Below are positions 34,285 through 45,600 of a stretch of DNA of 64,000 nucleotides, in pieces. The notes below the pieces were generated by a model, which was not told the origin of the DNA, made no database searches, and worked only from the letters and a program-made list of their open reading frames with translations. This DNA is from Heterohyrax brucei. Lineage: Eukaryota > Chordata > Mammalia > Hyracoidea > Procaviidae. The position numbers were made by a program, and so were the translations under genes. How positions within the stretch are numbered: position 1 is the stretch's first letter; the number at the start of each line of letters is the position of its first letter. Where the stretch lies: positions 37,622,501 through 37,686,500 of the forward strand of contig CM053164.1 in NCBI GenBank assembly GCA_028571685.1. Direction: 5' to 3'.

Positions 34285-34385
34285 CCATGGAGGGGTTAAG
34301 TGGTTTGTCCCAGGTTGCTCAGAGGTAGTGGCAGACCCAGAACTAGAACCCGGGGCTCTTTGACCCCAGGATGGGGAATGTTTTT
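34285..34385 (-). repeat. MIR fragment
   Basis: GGGGTTAAGTGGTTTGTCCC, then GAGGTAGTGGCAGACCCAGA and ACTAGAACCCGGGGCTC fit reverse MIR. Confidence 0.6.
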
Positions 34386-35220
34386 CTTTTCCACCAAAGG
34401 TTATACTTTTTACCCACCAATCCTCTTGTCTGTTTTAGATGTTACTCTGCTGTGAATGTGAAGGTCTACGAAGTGCCCAAACCTTATCTAGTGAGGACCT
34501 GACGAGGTTGCTCGAGAAACACAAGCCTGTCATCAGGCTCTCCTGCAGGTCAGCTCCCAGGACACTTCTGCCACCCCAGGCCTTGTCAGGCCTGCCAGCC
34601 ACTGGGTGCTTCTTGATGAAGACCAGCTGGCAGCTCTGTGGGTGCCTCAGCACAGTGCTCCCAGCAACATACCAACCACTGCTGGAGTCCTTCTGGTGTT
34701 CACAACTGAGCAGAGATGAGGAGGAGATTTGAGGCAGGGCTCGGGGTTCTCACCTGGCTCTGTGCCTGACAGACCCAAGACAGGAAACTTGGCCTCCCTG
34801 AGCCTCACTCCCCTCCTCACAGGCTGAGGGAGGACAAAAGCGTCAGTGCTGCCAAGACCTGTCTCACAGCTGACATCAGTGACCGAGAGTAGGCTCTGAA
34901 TATAGCCAACGAGGCCAAACCCAAGGGGCCCGAGATGCTGGAAAAATCCGAAATCCCCAACACAGGGCCTGAGCATGAGAGGGGAGAACAAGCCTGCATC
35001 GCCTACTCCTTAGATGCCTGGAGAAGCTAGCCAGGGCCCATGCAGTGGGGTGCCATCTTGCTTAAAACGATGAGTCAAATGCAGGGAACTTGAACCCGGG
35101 ATCATCATTGACACTGTTGAGAGCAGGAGCTGAACTCTGCGGTGAGTCACTAGTTGCTCAGATACAAGGAGATGCCCAGAGCTCAGATGACCTATCCCAC
35201 TGGACTTTCGGGCCTCACTA

Positions 35221-35511
35221 GGGGATGGCAGCTCACTTCCATATGGGAGACCCAAGTTCAATTCCCAGCCAATGGACCCCCTGTGCAGCTACCACCCACC
35301 TCTCCATGCAGGACTCCGTGTTGCTATGACGCCAAACAGGTTTCACGAGAAATTCCAAGTAAGGTGGACTAGAAAGAAAGGTCTAGTGATCTATGTCTAA
35401 AATTCCAAAGTGAAAACCCTATGGATCACAGCAGTCCAAACCATAACCAACAACAGAGACAGCGCACGGGCTTGCCGTGAGGCAGGGGCTGACTCAGCGA
35501 CAGTTAACAAC
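35221..35511 (+). repeat. SINE with tRNA-Gly-like head and RTE-like tail
   Basis: The head carries GGGAGACCCAAGTTCAATTC CC, close to the tRNA-Gly anticodon arm to T arm (B box AGTTCAATTCC at 35255). The body GTTGCTATGACGCCAAACAG, GAAAGAAAGGTCTAGTGATC, AAAACCCTATGGATCACAGC parallels 50840-50990. The end GACTCAGCGACAGTTAACAA is the tail shared with RTE. Confidence 0.75.
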
Positions 35512-36249
35512 CCTAAGTGTGACCTGGAGACTGTCACACAGAGGCTTGTTAGAGGCCAGACTCTCAGGCCACTGAATCAGAATCTACATTTTACCAAGAA
35601 CCTCGGGTGATCTGTATCCATATTAAAGTTGGGGAGGCCTCACTTTAGGAGCATTTGAGGAGACAAGCTGTGACGGAAAGAAGGGGAAGGAGCAGCCGTA
35701 GTGGGGTGTGTGGGGAAAAGGGTTCTTCCCACTGAGCTCCCTGCTATGCAGAGACTACCCCAGGGAGGGGCCTCTAACACCGTGTCTGACCAGAAGGCCA
35801 GCCCTTCAGCCAAGGATCAAGGACTTGGGTAATAAGAAAAACAGAGACACTCTAAACTCGTAGCCCTTGGACAGGACACAGGGAGGTTCACTTCAAGGTG
35901 AAAATGGCCAACATACCCTAAGAAACTCAGACTCACACCGTCAAAGGAGCAAAACTCCAGTGACCTCACTCAGTTGAACAGATCTCTCTCTAAAAGCTGG
36001 TGAACAGCTGACAGTTGGTCTCTAAAAGAATTAGACTTGGAGGAAGAAGGTGTGGCTGAAGTCGGCCAGGAACAAATGGGGCAGGAAAGGGTCATTCAAC
36101 CTTTTAAGTATTTTTTTCTTTTCCCTTAATCCTTTTTTATATTTATAATTGGTTGTTTTGTAATGTAGTTTTCAAAACTGAATTGAAACCGGCACTCTGT
36201 CTCTTTCAAACTCCTGCTAGTTTGGATTCAAATATTCCCTATTTATTAT

Positions 36250-36756
36250 CTTAGTTGTCTAGGGCTGCTATAACAGAAATACCACAAGTGCATAGCTTTA
36301 ATAAACAGAAATTTATTCTCTTGCAGTCTAGGAGGCTAGAGGTCCCAATTTGGGGCTCCAGCTCCTGGTGGAAACTTGCACTGTTGGTTCTTGAGGAAAG
36401 TCCTTATCATCAATCTTCCCCTGGTCTAGGAGCTTCTCAGTGCAGGGAACCCAAGTCCAAAGGGCAAGATCGCCTCTGGGTTATTCTTTATTAGTGGCAT
36501 GAGGTCTCTCCCTCTCTGCTTCATTCTCTATTCTATCTCAAAAGCAGCTGACTCAAGATAGAACCTCATCCTGTAGACTTAGTCCTGACTCATTAACATG
36601 ACGGCCTCTAATCCTGCCTCACTAATATTATAGAAGCTATGATTTACAACATACAGGATAATCACAAAAAAATGGTAGATGACCTCAGAATACTGGGAAT
36701 CATGGCTTAGTCAAGTAGACACACAATTTGGGGGGGACACAATTCAGTCCATAACA
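36250..36756 (-). mobile_element. Solo MaLR LTR
   Basis: This is the reverse of the window's MaLR family: TTAGTTGTCTAGGGCTGCTA, ACAGAAATACCACAAGTGCA, through to ACACAATTCAGTCCATAACA. It is diverged from the young 16854 LTR. Confidence 0.85.
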
Positions 36757-37118
36757 GCATTATCACGTGTTTTCATTGTGTCAAATTTCTACAATCATGT
36801 CAATATCCCTTCAATCGCCTCTCCTTTTTAAAAACCACACATGTGCCCAGAGACCACCTTCTCCTGGACTGCATTCCCAGCATGCAGTGGTAAGAGTATC
36901 TCTGTGCATATTCACAGTGACTTTCCACCTGACCCCCAATGTGCTGGCACTTGACTGTTTTGCTCTTGGACTATGATTTGCAGCAGTGGGTGGATATTTT
37001 TCAGAGAAATAGACTGTGGAAAAATGACATTTCCTTAACTTAAAGCTACTTTTACAAATCTGGTGCCCTGGATGAAAAGAAGGAATATCAGTTGGAGACT
37101 GAGGTAACAGATAGGGGG

Positions 37119-37666
37119 TATTAGGGATTGAACTGTGTTCCCCCCCAAAATGTGTGTATCAATTTGGCTGGGCCATGATTCCCAGTATGGTGTGGCTGTT
37201 CTCTATTTTGTGATTGTGATTCTCTTACGTGTTATAAATCCTAATCTTAGCCTGTGGTTAATGGGGCAACTTTAGTTTATGTTAAAGAGGCTGGGTGGGG
37301 GTACTGTAACACCCTTACTAAGTAAGGACATATCCCTGGTCCGATGTACAGGGAGTTTCCCTGGCGTATGTCCTGCACCACAGAGACAGAAGAAAAGGGA
37401 AGCGAGCAGAGAGTGAGGACCTCACACTATCGAGAAAGCGGTGCCAGGGGTAGACAGAGTCCTTTGGGCCGGGGGTCCCCTTCCCCAGGCAGAGAAGCTC
37501 CCAGTCTGAGGGAAAACTGAAGAGAAGGCTAGCAGAGGGAGAAAGCCTTCCCCAGGAGCGAGTGCCTGGATTTGGACTTCTAGCCCACAGGACTATGAGA
37601 GAATAAACTTTTACTTGTTAAAGCCATCCATTTGTAGTATTTCTGTTAACAGAGATAACCAGGACA
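37119..37666 (+). mobile_element. Solo MaLR LTR
   Basis: GGATTGAACTGTGTTCCCCC, CAATTTGGCTGGGCCATGAT, and the 3' end AAAGCCATCCATTTGTAGTA then TTCTGTTAAC. It is in forward orientation and diverged. Confidence 0.82.
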
Positions 37667-37911
37667 CGGTGACTGCAATGGCTAACTCCATAGAAAGCAT
37701 CACTGAAGGGGAAAGCAGTTTAAGATTCCACATTTCTTTTCAGAGGGAAGAAGATGAGTCTCATCATCTATGACTTGGGGGCAAGGGGTTAGAGCAAAGG
37801 TCACTGACAAGGGGTGACAGTGCTAATGACCCTGTGACTCCAGGCAAATGTTTTACAGCACAGAGCTTGGTTCCTCAACCATAAGGTGGAGAATCTCTTA
37901 GCCCGTTTTGG

Positions 37912-38105
37912 GGGCCCCTGGGTGGTGAAGCATTAATGTGCTTAGCTGCTAAGTGAAAGATTCAAACCCACCCAGAGGAGCCTCTGAGAGAAGGTCTGGC
38001 AATTTACCACTGAAAAATCTGCCACTGAAAAACCCTGTGGAGCACAGCTCATTCTGACGCACGCAGGGTGGTGACCAGGAATCAGAGCTGACTCCGTGAC
38101 AGCTG
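37912..38105 (+). repeat. AfroSINE, longer subtype
   Basis: GGCCCCTGGGTGGTGAAGCA head, TTAGCTGCTAAGTGAAAGAT, AAGGTCTGGCAATTTACCAC, and the tail CAGAGCTGACTCCGTGACAG. Confidence 0.82.
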
Positions 38106-38334
38106 CTCTGGTAGTCCCCCTTCAGTTATTTTCAGACGATGCAGAGAATGCCTTTAAAAATGTGTGGATGGCATGTGAGTAGAACAACTGTTTGAGATGG
38201 ATTTTAAGCCAGAATGATCTGGTAAAACGTACACGATGAAATTCAAAAGCTGTAAATGTAGTAACTTCTACTTGAGTCCCTAAAACCATGTGCAAGAGAA
38301 TGGGACAGGGGCTGCACAGTTTATCCGCACTGGA

Positions 38335-38815
38335 TGTCTTAGTTATCTAGTGTTGCTACACCAGAAATATCACAAGTGGATGACTTTAACAAGTAGAAAT
38401 TTATTCTCATAGTCTAGAAGGCTAAAAGTTTGAATTCAGGGCACGAGCTGCTGGGGAAGGCTTTCTCTCTTTCGGTTGATTCTGGGGGAAGGTTCTTGTC
38501 ATCAATCTTCTCCTGGTCTAGGAGCTTCTCAGGGCAGAGACCTTGCATCCAAAGAGTACACTCTGCTCCCAGCACTTCTTTCTTGGTGGCATGAGATCCC
38601 TCTGTCCTCTGCCTGAGTCTCTCCTATCTCAAGAGATTGACTCAAGATACAACCTTATCCTGTAGATTGAGTCCTGCCTATAAACATCATAGAGGTTAGG
38701 ATTTATAACAGAGGATAATCACACCAGATCACAAACTGGTAGACAACCACACAATACTATTACGGTCTAGCCAAGCTGACATACACTTTAGAGGGACATA
38801 ATTCAGTCCACCACA
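38335..38815 (-). mobile_element. Solo MaLR LTR
   Basis: The reverse form: TGTCTTAGTTATCTAGTGTT, GAAATATCACAAGTGGATGA, to ACATAATTCAGTCCACCACA. Confidence 0.83.
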
Positions 38816-41075
38816 CCAACAAAAAAAGTCTAATCATTGAGATGCTACTAGTTTAAAATGAATTCACTGCATAAAGTGGCTGCCTACCATAGGCCGCCCA
38901 GCCTTGGACTCCGTGGACAGACATGGAACATGGAGCTGTTCCCACAGTCTGAGACCACAGCCCCAGGCCACCACTTAGGAAGGAAACTGATCACCTAGGC
39001 TTTGTCCAGAAGAGGGTGCTGTGCATGGGGGAAGTCCTCAGTTCTGAGGAACGTTATGTAAAAAAATGACCAGACCTACTTTTCAGGTCCCACAAGAAAA
39101 AGCTAAGGAGACAGGGACAGACCGTTGCTTCCAGGGAAGGAAGGACCTTGAAGAGTCAACATGGTTTGCATAGGAACATGCTGCCCTGAGCCATGGCACA
39201 TGCCCATCTGGATGTCAGGTGGGAAGGCCACAGAAGGGCGCCAGGCCTGGGGTAAGGGTGGCCCAGGGGACTTGAGATCCTAGCCAAACTCTAGGAGCTG
39301 AGGCTGGGTGCTGTGACGGGGCTCTGTGCAGGCAGGATGAAGGCCGGGTAAACGGCTGCAGTTTCTCTGAGCCCTGCAACAGCTGATGGTTACCCTGACA
39401 TACACACCGCATTTTACAAGTCAGGGCCCTGACAGAAAAAGGACCACCAGAGGACAACTCAGGAGAAGGAAGAGCAGGTCGCAAGAGTCGCTGGCAGCCT
39501 TCCTGGGTACAGCAGAAGACCACCTAGTCCTGAGGAGAAGCACCCTGGGCTGCTCCAGGTGGGCGGTGTCCAGCCCTGTGGGGGTACCTTGGGGAGTGAA
39601 ACATCCTGGTCCCAGGAGAAGAGGCCACAGCCTAGGCGACCATTCCTGTCCCGCAAACAGATTTCGCTGAGCGGCACAGGTGGGTCAGGAGCCCCTGTAG
39701 CCTGTGGGCAGGGCCCCCGTCAGGCTCTGGGAAGGCACCAGTCAAGCCCCCTTCACCTCAGGGCAACACGCTCCAGACATTCCTCGGCCTGGCTCCTGAC
39801 CAAGACCGGGGAAGGAGGCCCGCACTGCTCCCAGGGACCTGAGGGGTTACAGCTAATGCTCTGATGAGGTGTTCAGAAGTTAATTACAACAGGAGCCCAT
39901 GGGGATTTGGATAAATGAACTTGGCTGAGGAGAAGCTGAGTTTCTAGAGTGTCCTAGTCAAAGGGGCAGAGGGAAGGAGGGGCGTAAGTGGAGACAGACA
40001 GGCAGTGCCCAGGTGACTAGGAGTGTACAGCTAGGCAGTGTCTGTGTGGGGAACGTGTATGAGGCTGGTGAGTCTTTGGGATATGTATGCTATACATTAC
40101 ATGTGTGCTGTGTTCGTATGTACACACACATAAATACATGTCACTGTAACTCATCACAGGAAGTGAGTAGACCCATAGCTGTTCTGAAAACATGTCTATC
40201 CTGGTCCTGATTTATACAGATTCTTGGAGCATCAAGGCCATTAGGAAGCCAAGGCCAATGGAAGCCCCTCAGGCACTTGCCCTGCTGGCCCCATGGCCTG
40301 AGCAGAGGCACTGTGGCAAGCAGGAAATACAGCAGGAGGCTGGAGCACAGAGGGCACACCTTCCCTAGCTTAGAGGTCAAAAGACCACCACGTGGGACAT
40401 CTGTAAGCTGCAGGACTGTCATGTGAGAGCGGCCACAGCCAGGGTCACTGGAAGAACAGTCATGGCTATCTGTGGAAGTCCTTGAGTAGCACTGGTGGAA
40501 CTACAGAGGGCTCAGGTGGGGACAGGGTGGTCAGCCCTGGACAGAGAGCCGCAGTCTTCAGTGCAGACTGTGGGAATTCAAAGAAGGAAGAGACTGTGTC
40601 ACTCAAAAATCACTGTATCTTGAAAATAAGAACCTCAAAGCCCCATGGCAGTGTCCCCAGTCTCTCCAGTTGATATGCTCCAAGAGAAAAGCAAGGCCAT
40701 ACTTAATCTCAGCGTTGGGGGGCCCAGACTAACAAGAAACCCTCAGGCCATGCCATCTCCAATGGCACAGAAATCACACAGACCCAGGATCAGCCCAGAG
40801 AACTTGCTTTGCCCTAGCAAGAAAGGATGCTGAGCAAGTGAGCTCCCTGCTTACTGGCCAGGACACCCTTGCAGCCCCCAGACGTGGAGGACGCTGCGTG
40901 GCCAAGGTGACTAAAGTCTCAGGAGACAATCCCCTGGGCTCATAAAAGACCAGGTGCGGTACCTAGAGCCTTTGCGCTTTGGCCCAGAGTAGGCGCTCAT
41001 TACAGGTTAGCTGTGTTAATGAGCTGTCAGCTAGGAGACATGGCCCAAGGGGCAGCAGCCGTCACCATCCAGAGC

Positions 41076-41280
41076 AGTGCTGACCAACAAAACTCTCTAC
41101 AATCAAAGAAATGGGCTACAGTCTGGGCTGTCCAATAGGGCATCCACTAGCCACATGTGGATGCTGAGCACTTGAAACATGCTAGAATTACTAAGGACCT
41201 AATTTTAAAACTTGATTTAATTTTAATTAATTTAAACAGCCACATATGGCTAGGGCTACCATACTGGGCAAGGCAGCTCT
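41076..41280 (+). mobile_element. MER5A (hAT-Charlie) DNA transposon
   Basis: CAGAGCAGTGCTGACCAACA start, GGGCTGTCCAATAGGGCATC, CACTAGCCACATGTGGATGC, TGATTTAATTTTAATTAATT, and GCCACATATGGCTAGGGCTA match MER5A order. Confidence 0.88.
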
Positions 41281-41868
41281 AGAAAACAGCAGCAACCAAG
41301 CACAGCACGCATGCCAAAGCTGAGGGACAGACAATGGCTACCCAGAGCACTGTGTTGAGAAGGATGTTGAGGTCACATCGGTGACAGTGGGAAGGAAAGA
41401 GTGAGACCATGTCCATTGTGGAAGCTGACAACGCTTGTTTCCCATCCTTGACAGGAAGCAACTTAAGTACTACCCTGGACCTGAAGGCCTGAGCAAGTAA
41501 AACAGGTGAAATCTATCTTCTGAAGGTTTCTGGTGGCCTGGTTTCACCGATGACCGGGCACAGGGTGACTCTCCTCTCTCTTGTCTCCTCCTCCTGATGC
41601 TGTAAACCTTCATGGGATCCGTTTAAAATCTAAACCTTCCAGTATCTTCCCTCTCCCTGAGAGTAGAAGCCAAGGTCTCTGCCAAGCCCTATAGGGTCTG
41701 GCACCCAACCTTTCCTGTCCCTCCTTCTGTTTCACCTACGCTGGCCTCTTTGATGATCCACAAGCACACCTCAGGGCCTGGGATCATTAAGGTTGTGTGT
41801 CAACTTGGCTGGGCCAAGATTCTCAGTTGTTTGGCACTTAGGACATAGTCTGGCAGTAGTATAATGAT

Positions 41869-42618
41869 TGTTTTAGTCAGCTAGGGCTGCTCTAACAGAA
41901 ATACCACAGAGTGGATGGCTTTAACAAAGGAAGGTTTATTCTTACACAGTCTGGTAGGTTGCAAGTCCATATTCAGGGTGTCCACTCCAGGGGAAGGCTT
42001 TCCCCCTTGTTGGCTCTGGAGGAAAAGTCTGGTATTGCATCAGGCTTTGTCCAGGGAGCGTCTTGGCACAGGAACCTCAAGTCTGAAGGACGCGCTCTTC
42101 TCCCAGTGCTACCTGTTTGATGGTACGAGGTTCCCCATGAGGCTACAGGTGTGATCGGCAGGTCAGGGAGCAGGAGTGGCAGAGGCTGGCGAACCCAGGA
42201 TCGGCAGGTCAGAGAGCAGGACTCTCAAGCACCGACTGTAAGGACCAATGAGTCCAACAGCTGCTAGTTCAAGTCCCAGAACCAGACGCTGGAAGAAGAG
42301 AGCAGGAGCTCCTGGCTACGCGAGCAGACCCGCCGATCCTGGGCTTGCCAGCCTCTGTTGCTTCGTCTTGCCACCAGCTTGGGATCCACTGACCTACACA
42401 ACCAGTGATCTAGAACTCTGGTCTCTGACCTACTGACTTTGGGTTCCTCAGCTTCTGTGGCCACGTGAGGCTTGTGCCAGGACTTGGGACATTCAGCTTC
42501 TGTGATCACATGAGCTGTTTCCTATATCTGTATCTATCTATCTATATATATTATAAACCTTTCCTTGTACCTACATGTGTTACTGGTTTTGCTTTCCTAG
42601 AAAACCCAGCCTAAGACA
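41869..42618. mobile_element. 750-bp chimeric LTR insertion
   Basis: It is flanked by the 5-bp duplication ATGAT (41864-41868 and 42619-42623). The left ~280 bp is the 3' half of a MaLR LTR in reverse (TGTTTTAGTCAGCTAGGGCT), about 90% like the 16854 LTR by eye. The right part (about 42330-42618) is an ERVL LTR 3' half in forward sense, ending AAACCCAGCCTAAGACA. The middle contains a 31-bp inverted repeat. Both outer ends are therefore 3' LTR ends. Confidence 0.7.
42180..42357. repeat. Inverted repeat, 31-bp arms
   Basis: Arms 42180-42210 and 42327-42357 are reverse complements at 28 of 31 positions (CAGAGGCTGGC...GGATCGGC). The spacer is 116 bp. A direct repeat of ATCGGCAGGTCAG is also present at about 42154 and 42200. 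Confidence 0.85.
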
Positions 42619-43404
42619 ATGATGTAATCACTACAATGATGAGATCTGGTATAATGGGATCACCTCCTTTACAGGATCTGCCAGGAGTGGCCAATCGGTT
42701 GAAAGGGAATTTCCCGGGGGTATGGCCTATGTCCAACATAGGTGGATATCCTGGCAAGGCTCACGGGCTTTTGTTCTGCTCTGGATCACACATTCAGCTT
42801 GTCAGAATCTGACCTCTGGTTCTTGCGATCTGGGCCGGCAGCCTACCACCTGACCTACGGGTCTTGTGCTCATCAAGCCCTGCAGCTACCTGAGTCAGGA
42901 GAAGCCTACAGCCTGACCCAGGGACATGGAACTTGCCAACCTCTACAACAGCCTAAGCCACTTCCTTGATACAAATCTCTCTTTGTCTCTCTCTATGTGT
43001 ATATGTATACATACAGACACTTCACTAGTTTTGCTCCTTCAAAGAACCCAGCCTAAGACTGGGCCTTTGCACTTACTGCTCTGTCTGCTTCAAACATTGC
43101 ACGGCTCACGCCTTCCTTCCTTCAGGTTTCTGCTCAAATCTCACCTTATCTTAAAGCCTTCCCAGGCACATGATATTTAACAGCAATCTCCTGTCACCTC
43201 TGGCCTCCCTCTCTTCCTTCCCTTGCCTTGTTTTTCTCCATAGCACCTCCCACCTCCCAGCATAGTGTACACTCAGGTGTTGAATGTCTCTCTCCTCCAT
43301 CACCATCTGGTCTGTTCACAGCTGTATGCCAGTGTCTATGACATGCCCGAAATGTGTGTGGCATGCATGCTCTCCTTCAGGTCTGTCAATAATCCTACCC
43401 TGTT

Positions 43405-43482
43405 CCCATTTTACCAACAAAGAAACCAAGGCTCAGAGAGTGTACAGTCACATGGCAAGTCTGGCGATACAATCTGACTCCT
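43405..43482 (-). repeat. MIR fragment
   Basis: CCATTTTACCAACAAAGAAA, CCAAGGCTCAGAGAGTG and GTCACATGGCAAGTCTGGCG fit reverse MIR. Confidence 0.65.
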
Positions 43483-43509
43483 TGCCTTCTGCTAGGTATT
43501 TCCATTTCT

Positions 43510-43770
43510 CAGAGTAGACAAAGGTCGAGGTTTTTATGTAAAATGTCCAAATATTTAAGTATAGAAATGTTTAAAACTGGGTGGGAGGGTGGTCAAACAA
43601 TAGATATCCACAGGCAGATATGTCCAAGGACTTCCTCAGTGGCTCTCCTGGTTATCAGATCTTTCCAGTTATGCTGCCACCAACAGGGATGCCAGCTCCC
43701 CGTCAGGGTCCTATAAGGACTAATGAGATGACGCAGGCTACACAGCATGAGAAGAGTGGCTCAGGGCTTG
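43510..43770 (+). repeat. Copy A of a diverged duplicated block
   Basis: It aligns with 45352-45600 over about 250 bp: AAATGTCCAAATATTTAAGT against GAATGTCCAAATAGTTAAGG, GATATCCACAGGCAGATATG against GATACCCACAGGTCAGG, and TCTCCTGGTTATCAGATCTT against TCTCCTGATATCAGATCTCT. It may be a local duplication or two copies of an uncharacterised repeat. Confidence 0.7.
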
Positions 43771-43777
43771 AAGTATC

Positions 43778-44262
43778 TGTCATGGATTGAATCCTGTTCC
43801 CTAAAAGGTGTGTGTATTAATTTGGCTAGGCCATGATTCCTGGTATTGTGTCATGTTCTTCCATGTTGTAAATCCTGCCTCTACGATGTTAATGAGGGTG
43901 GATGGGCGGCACTTGTGTTGGCCTGGCAGGACTCACTATAAATTTGTTTTGTGCCTTGAGGCAGGCTCTTGAGCTCTAAAGTAAAACAGCTAGAGACAGA
44001 TTTGGGGACCTCACATCACCAAGAAACTGTACCGGGGAAGTTGAGTGTGTCCTTTGGAAAGGACCAGGGTCCCTGCGCTTCCGAGGCTTCTAATCCAGGA
44101 GAAGACTGATGACAAAGATCTTCCTCTAGATCCAGCCTTCCCCTGGAGCTGACACCCCGAATTTTGACTTCAAGCCTACTGCACTGGAACAAAATAAATT
44201 TCTCTTTTTAAAGCCATCCACTTGTGGTATTTCTGTTAAAGCAGCACTAGCTGACTAAAACA
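43778..44262 (+). mobile_element. Solo MaLR LTR
   Basis: TGTCATGGATTGAATCCTGT to CACTAGCTGACTAAAACA, 485 bp. Flanks GTATC (43773-43777) and GTGTC (44263-44267) look like a 5-bp duplication with one change. It is close in sequence to the 20870 LTR. Confidence 0.88.
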
Positions 44263-44312
44263 GTGTCTTACAAATTTCAATTTGATAAATTATCCCTATT
44301 ACATATAGCCAA

Positions 44313-44468
44313 AAGGAAACCCTAATGGCATGGTGGTTAAGAGCTATGGCTACCCATCAAAAGGTGAGGAGTTCAAATCTACCAGGTGCTCCTTGGAAAC
44401 TCTATGGGGCAGTTCTGTTCTATGGGGCCACTGTGAGTTGGAATAGACTTTATCACATTGGGTTATTA
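44313..44468 (+). repeat. AfroSINE
   Basis: GGAAACCCTAATGGCATGGT, ATCAAAAGGTGAGGAGTTCA, TGCTCCTTGGAAACTCTATG, GGGCAGTTCTGTTCTATGGG and GAATAGACTTTATCACATTG. Confidence 0.9.
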
Positions 44469-45351
44469 CTACACAAAACATTTTTTGTACAGGCAGATAC
44501 AGGCAGGATGCACAATGCTGGTCTCACTGGGCGCATGTGGCAGATACCGTCACTGCGTGTGGCAGACACTGACTGCCAGGAGACAGAGCCTGCGGGGGAG
44601 CTGCAGGGGCTGAAGACCCGCTGTGCCCAGCATTACTGGTATCACTACCACCCGGCTGCCAAGCGGCCTTCTTCTCCTCACCTGCGTTGTCTAAAATGTG
44701 AATTTATTTTGCTAAATCCTGGACTGCATAATGCTCTTTGATATCAGAGAGGTAGAAACTGGAGCCAACAGTAGTAGCTATTCACACTTCACACCACGGG
44801 AGCCCTCTGACACGGGAAGCTCTGCCCCAAGCCAAGGGCAGCTAGCACAAGGACACACTCTTTCTCTCTCTCTAAGTACTAATTCATTCTTCACACCATG
44901 GGGGGGGGGTCCACCTCCTGGCTTCCCTCACCCCAAGAGACGTTCAGGGCTAAAATAAAAACATTAGGTATAGTCACGTGAAGAAGCTATGACAGTGAAA
45001 ATATTTTGAGGCTAATGTCAGGAGGTTTCTACGGCTCCCACCAAGATGAGGGGCCGTACTTACCCACCCGCCTTAGACTGTTGGTGACACCACAGCTGGC
45101 CACCAGGCAACAGGAAGGGGCAGATCTTCCCTGGAGAGGTGGAGCATGCTCCCGCCACTCCCCACCCAGCCTCCTCTCCCAGTTCTCACCCACTGCCCAA
45201 GTGGGCAGGCCTCCTGGCCCAACACCAGCCTCACTGTTGCCAGGACAACAGCCGGCACCCTGACACCGAAAGCCCAGCCCCAAGCCAAAGGCAGCTAGCA
45301 CAAGGGCATACTCTTTCTCTCTCTCCCTTCTTCCCACCAACTTCCTCTCAA

Positions 45352-45600
45352 AACAGGGTCAAAGTTTTATATAGAATGTCCAAATAGTTAAGGATAAAAT
45401 TTTTCAAAACTGCGTGTGTGTAGTGGGGGTGGTGGGGAGGGGGAAGAGCAAACAAAGCAGATACCCACAGGTCAGGTAAGGTCCAGGGGCTGCCTGACTG
45501 GTTCTCCTGATATCAGATCTCTCAAGTTCACCACGAGGGAGGGCCAGCTCCCCTCCCAGCTGCCGTGAGGACTAAATCCAGGAAGCCTGGTCCTCACAGC
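45352..45600 (+). repeat. Copy B of a diverged duplicated block
   Basis: Partner of 43510-43770 (about 1.84 kb away). It carries an extra GTGTGTGTAGTGGGGGTGGT tract not in copy A. Confidence 0.7.

Larger units (their letters stand above)
41779..43060 (+). mobile_element. ERVL (MLT2-like) LTR inserted in L2, itself interrupted
   Basis: The 5' part (41779-41868) has GTGTGTCAACTTGGCTGGGC CAAG; the 3' part (42619-43060) has TACAAATCTCTCTTTGTCTC and ends AGAACCCAGCCTAAGACT. Without the insert it is about 530 bp. It is flanked by GGGCC at 41774-41778 and 43061-43065. Confidence 0.82.
41555..43360 (+). repeat. L2 LINE 3' region split by an ERVL LTR
   Basis: GTAGAAGCCAAGGTCTCTGC, CTGGCACCCAACCTTTCCTG and CACCTCAGGGCC precede 41779; CTTTGCACTTACTGCTCTGT, GGTTTCTGCTCAAATCTCAC and AGCCTTCCCAGG follow 43065. 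Together they restore the L2 order, so the LTR between them is a later insertion. Confidence 0.75.
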
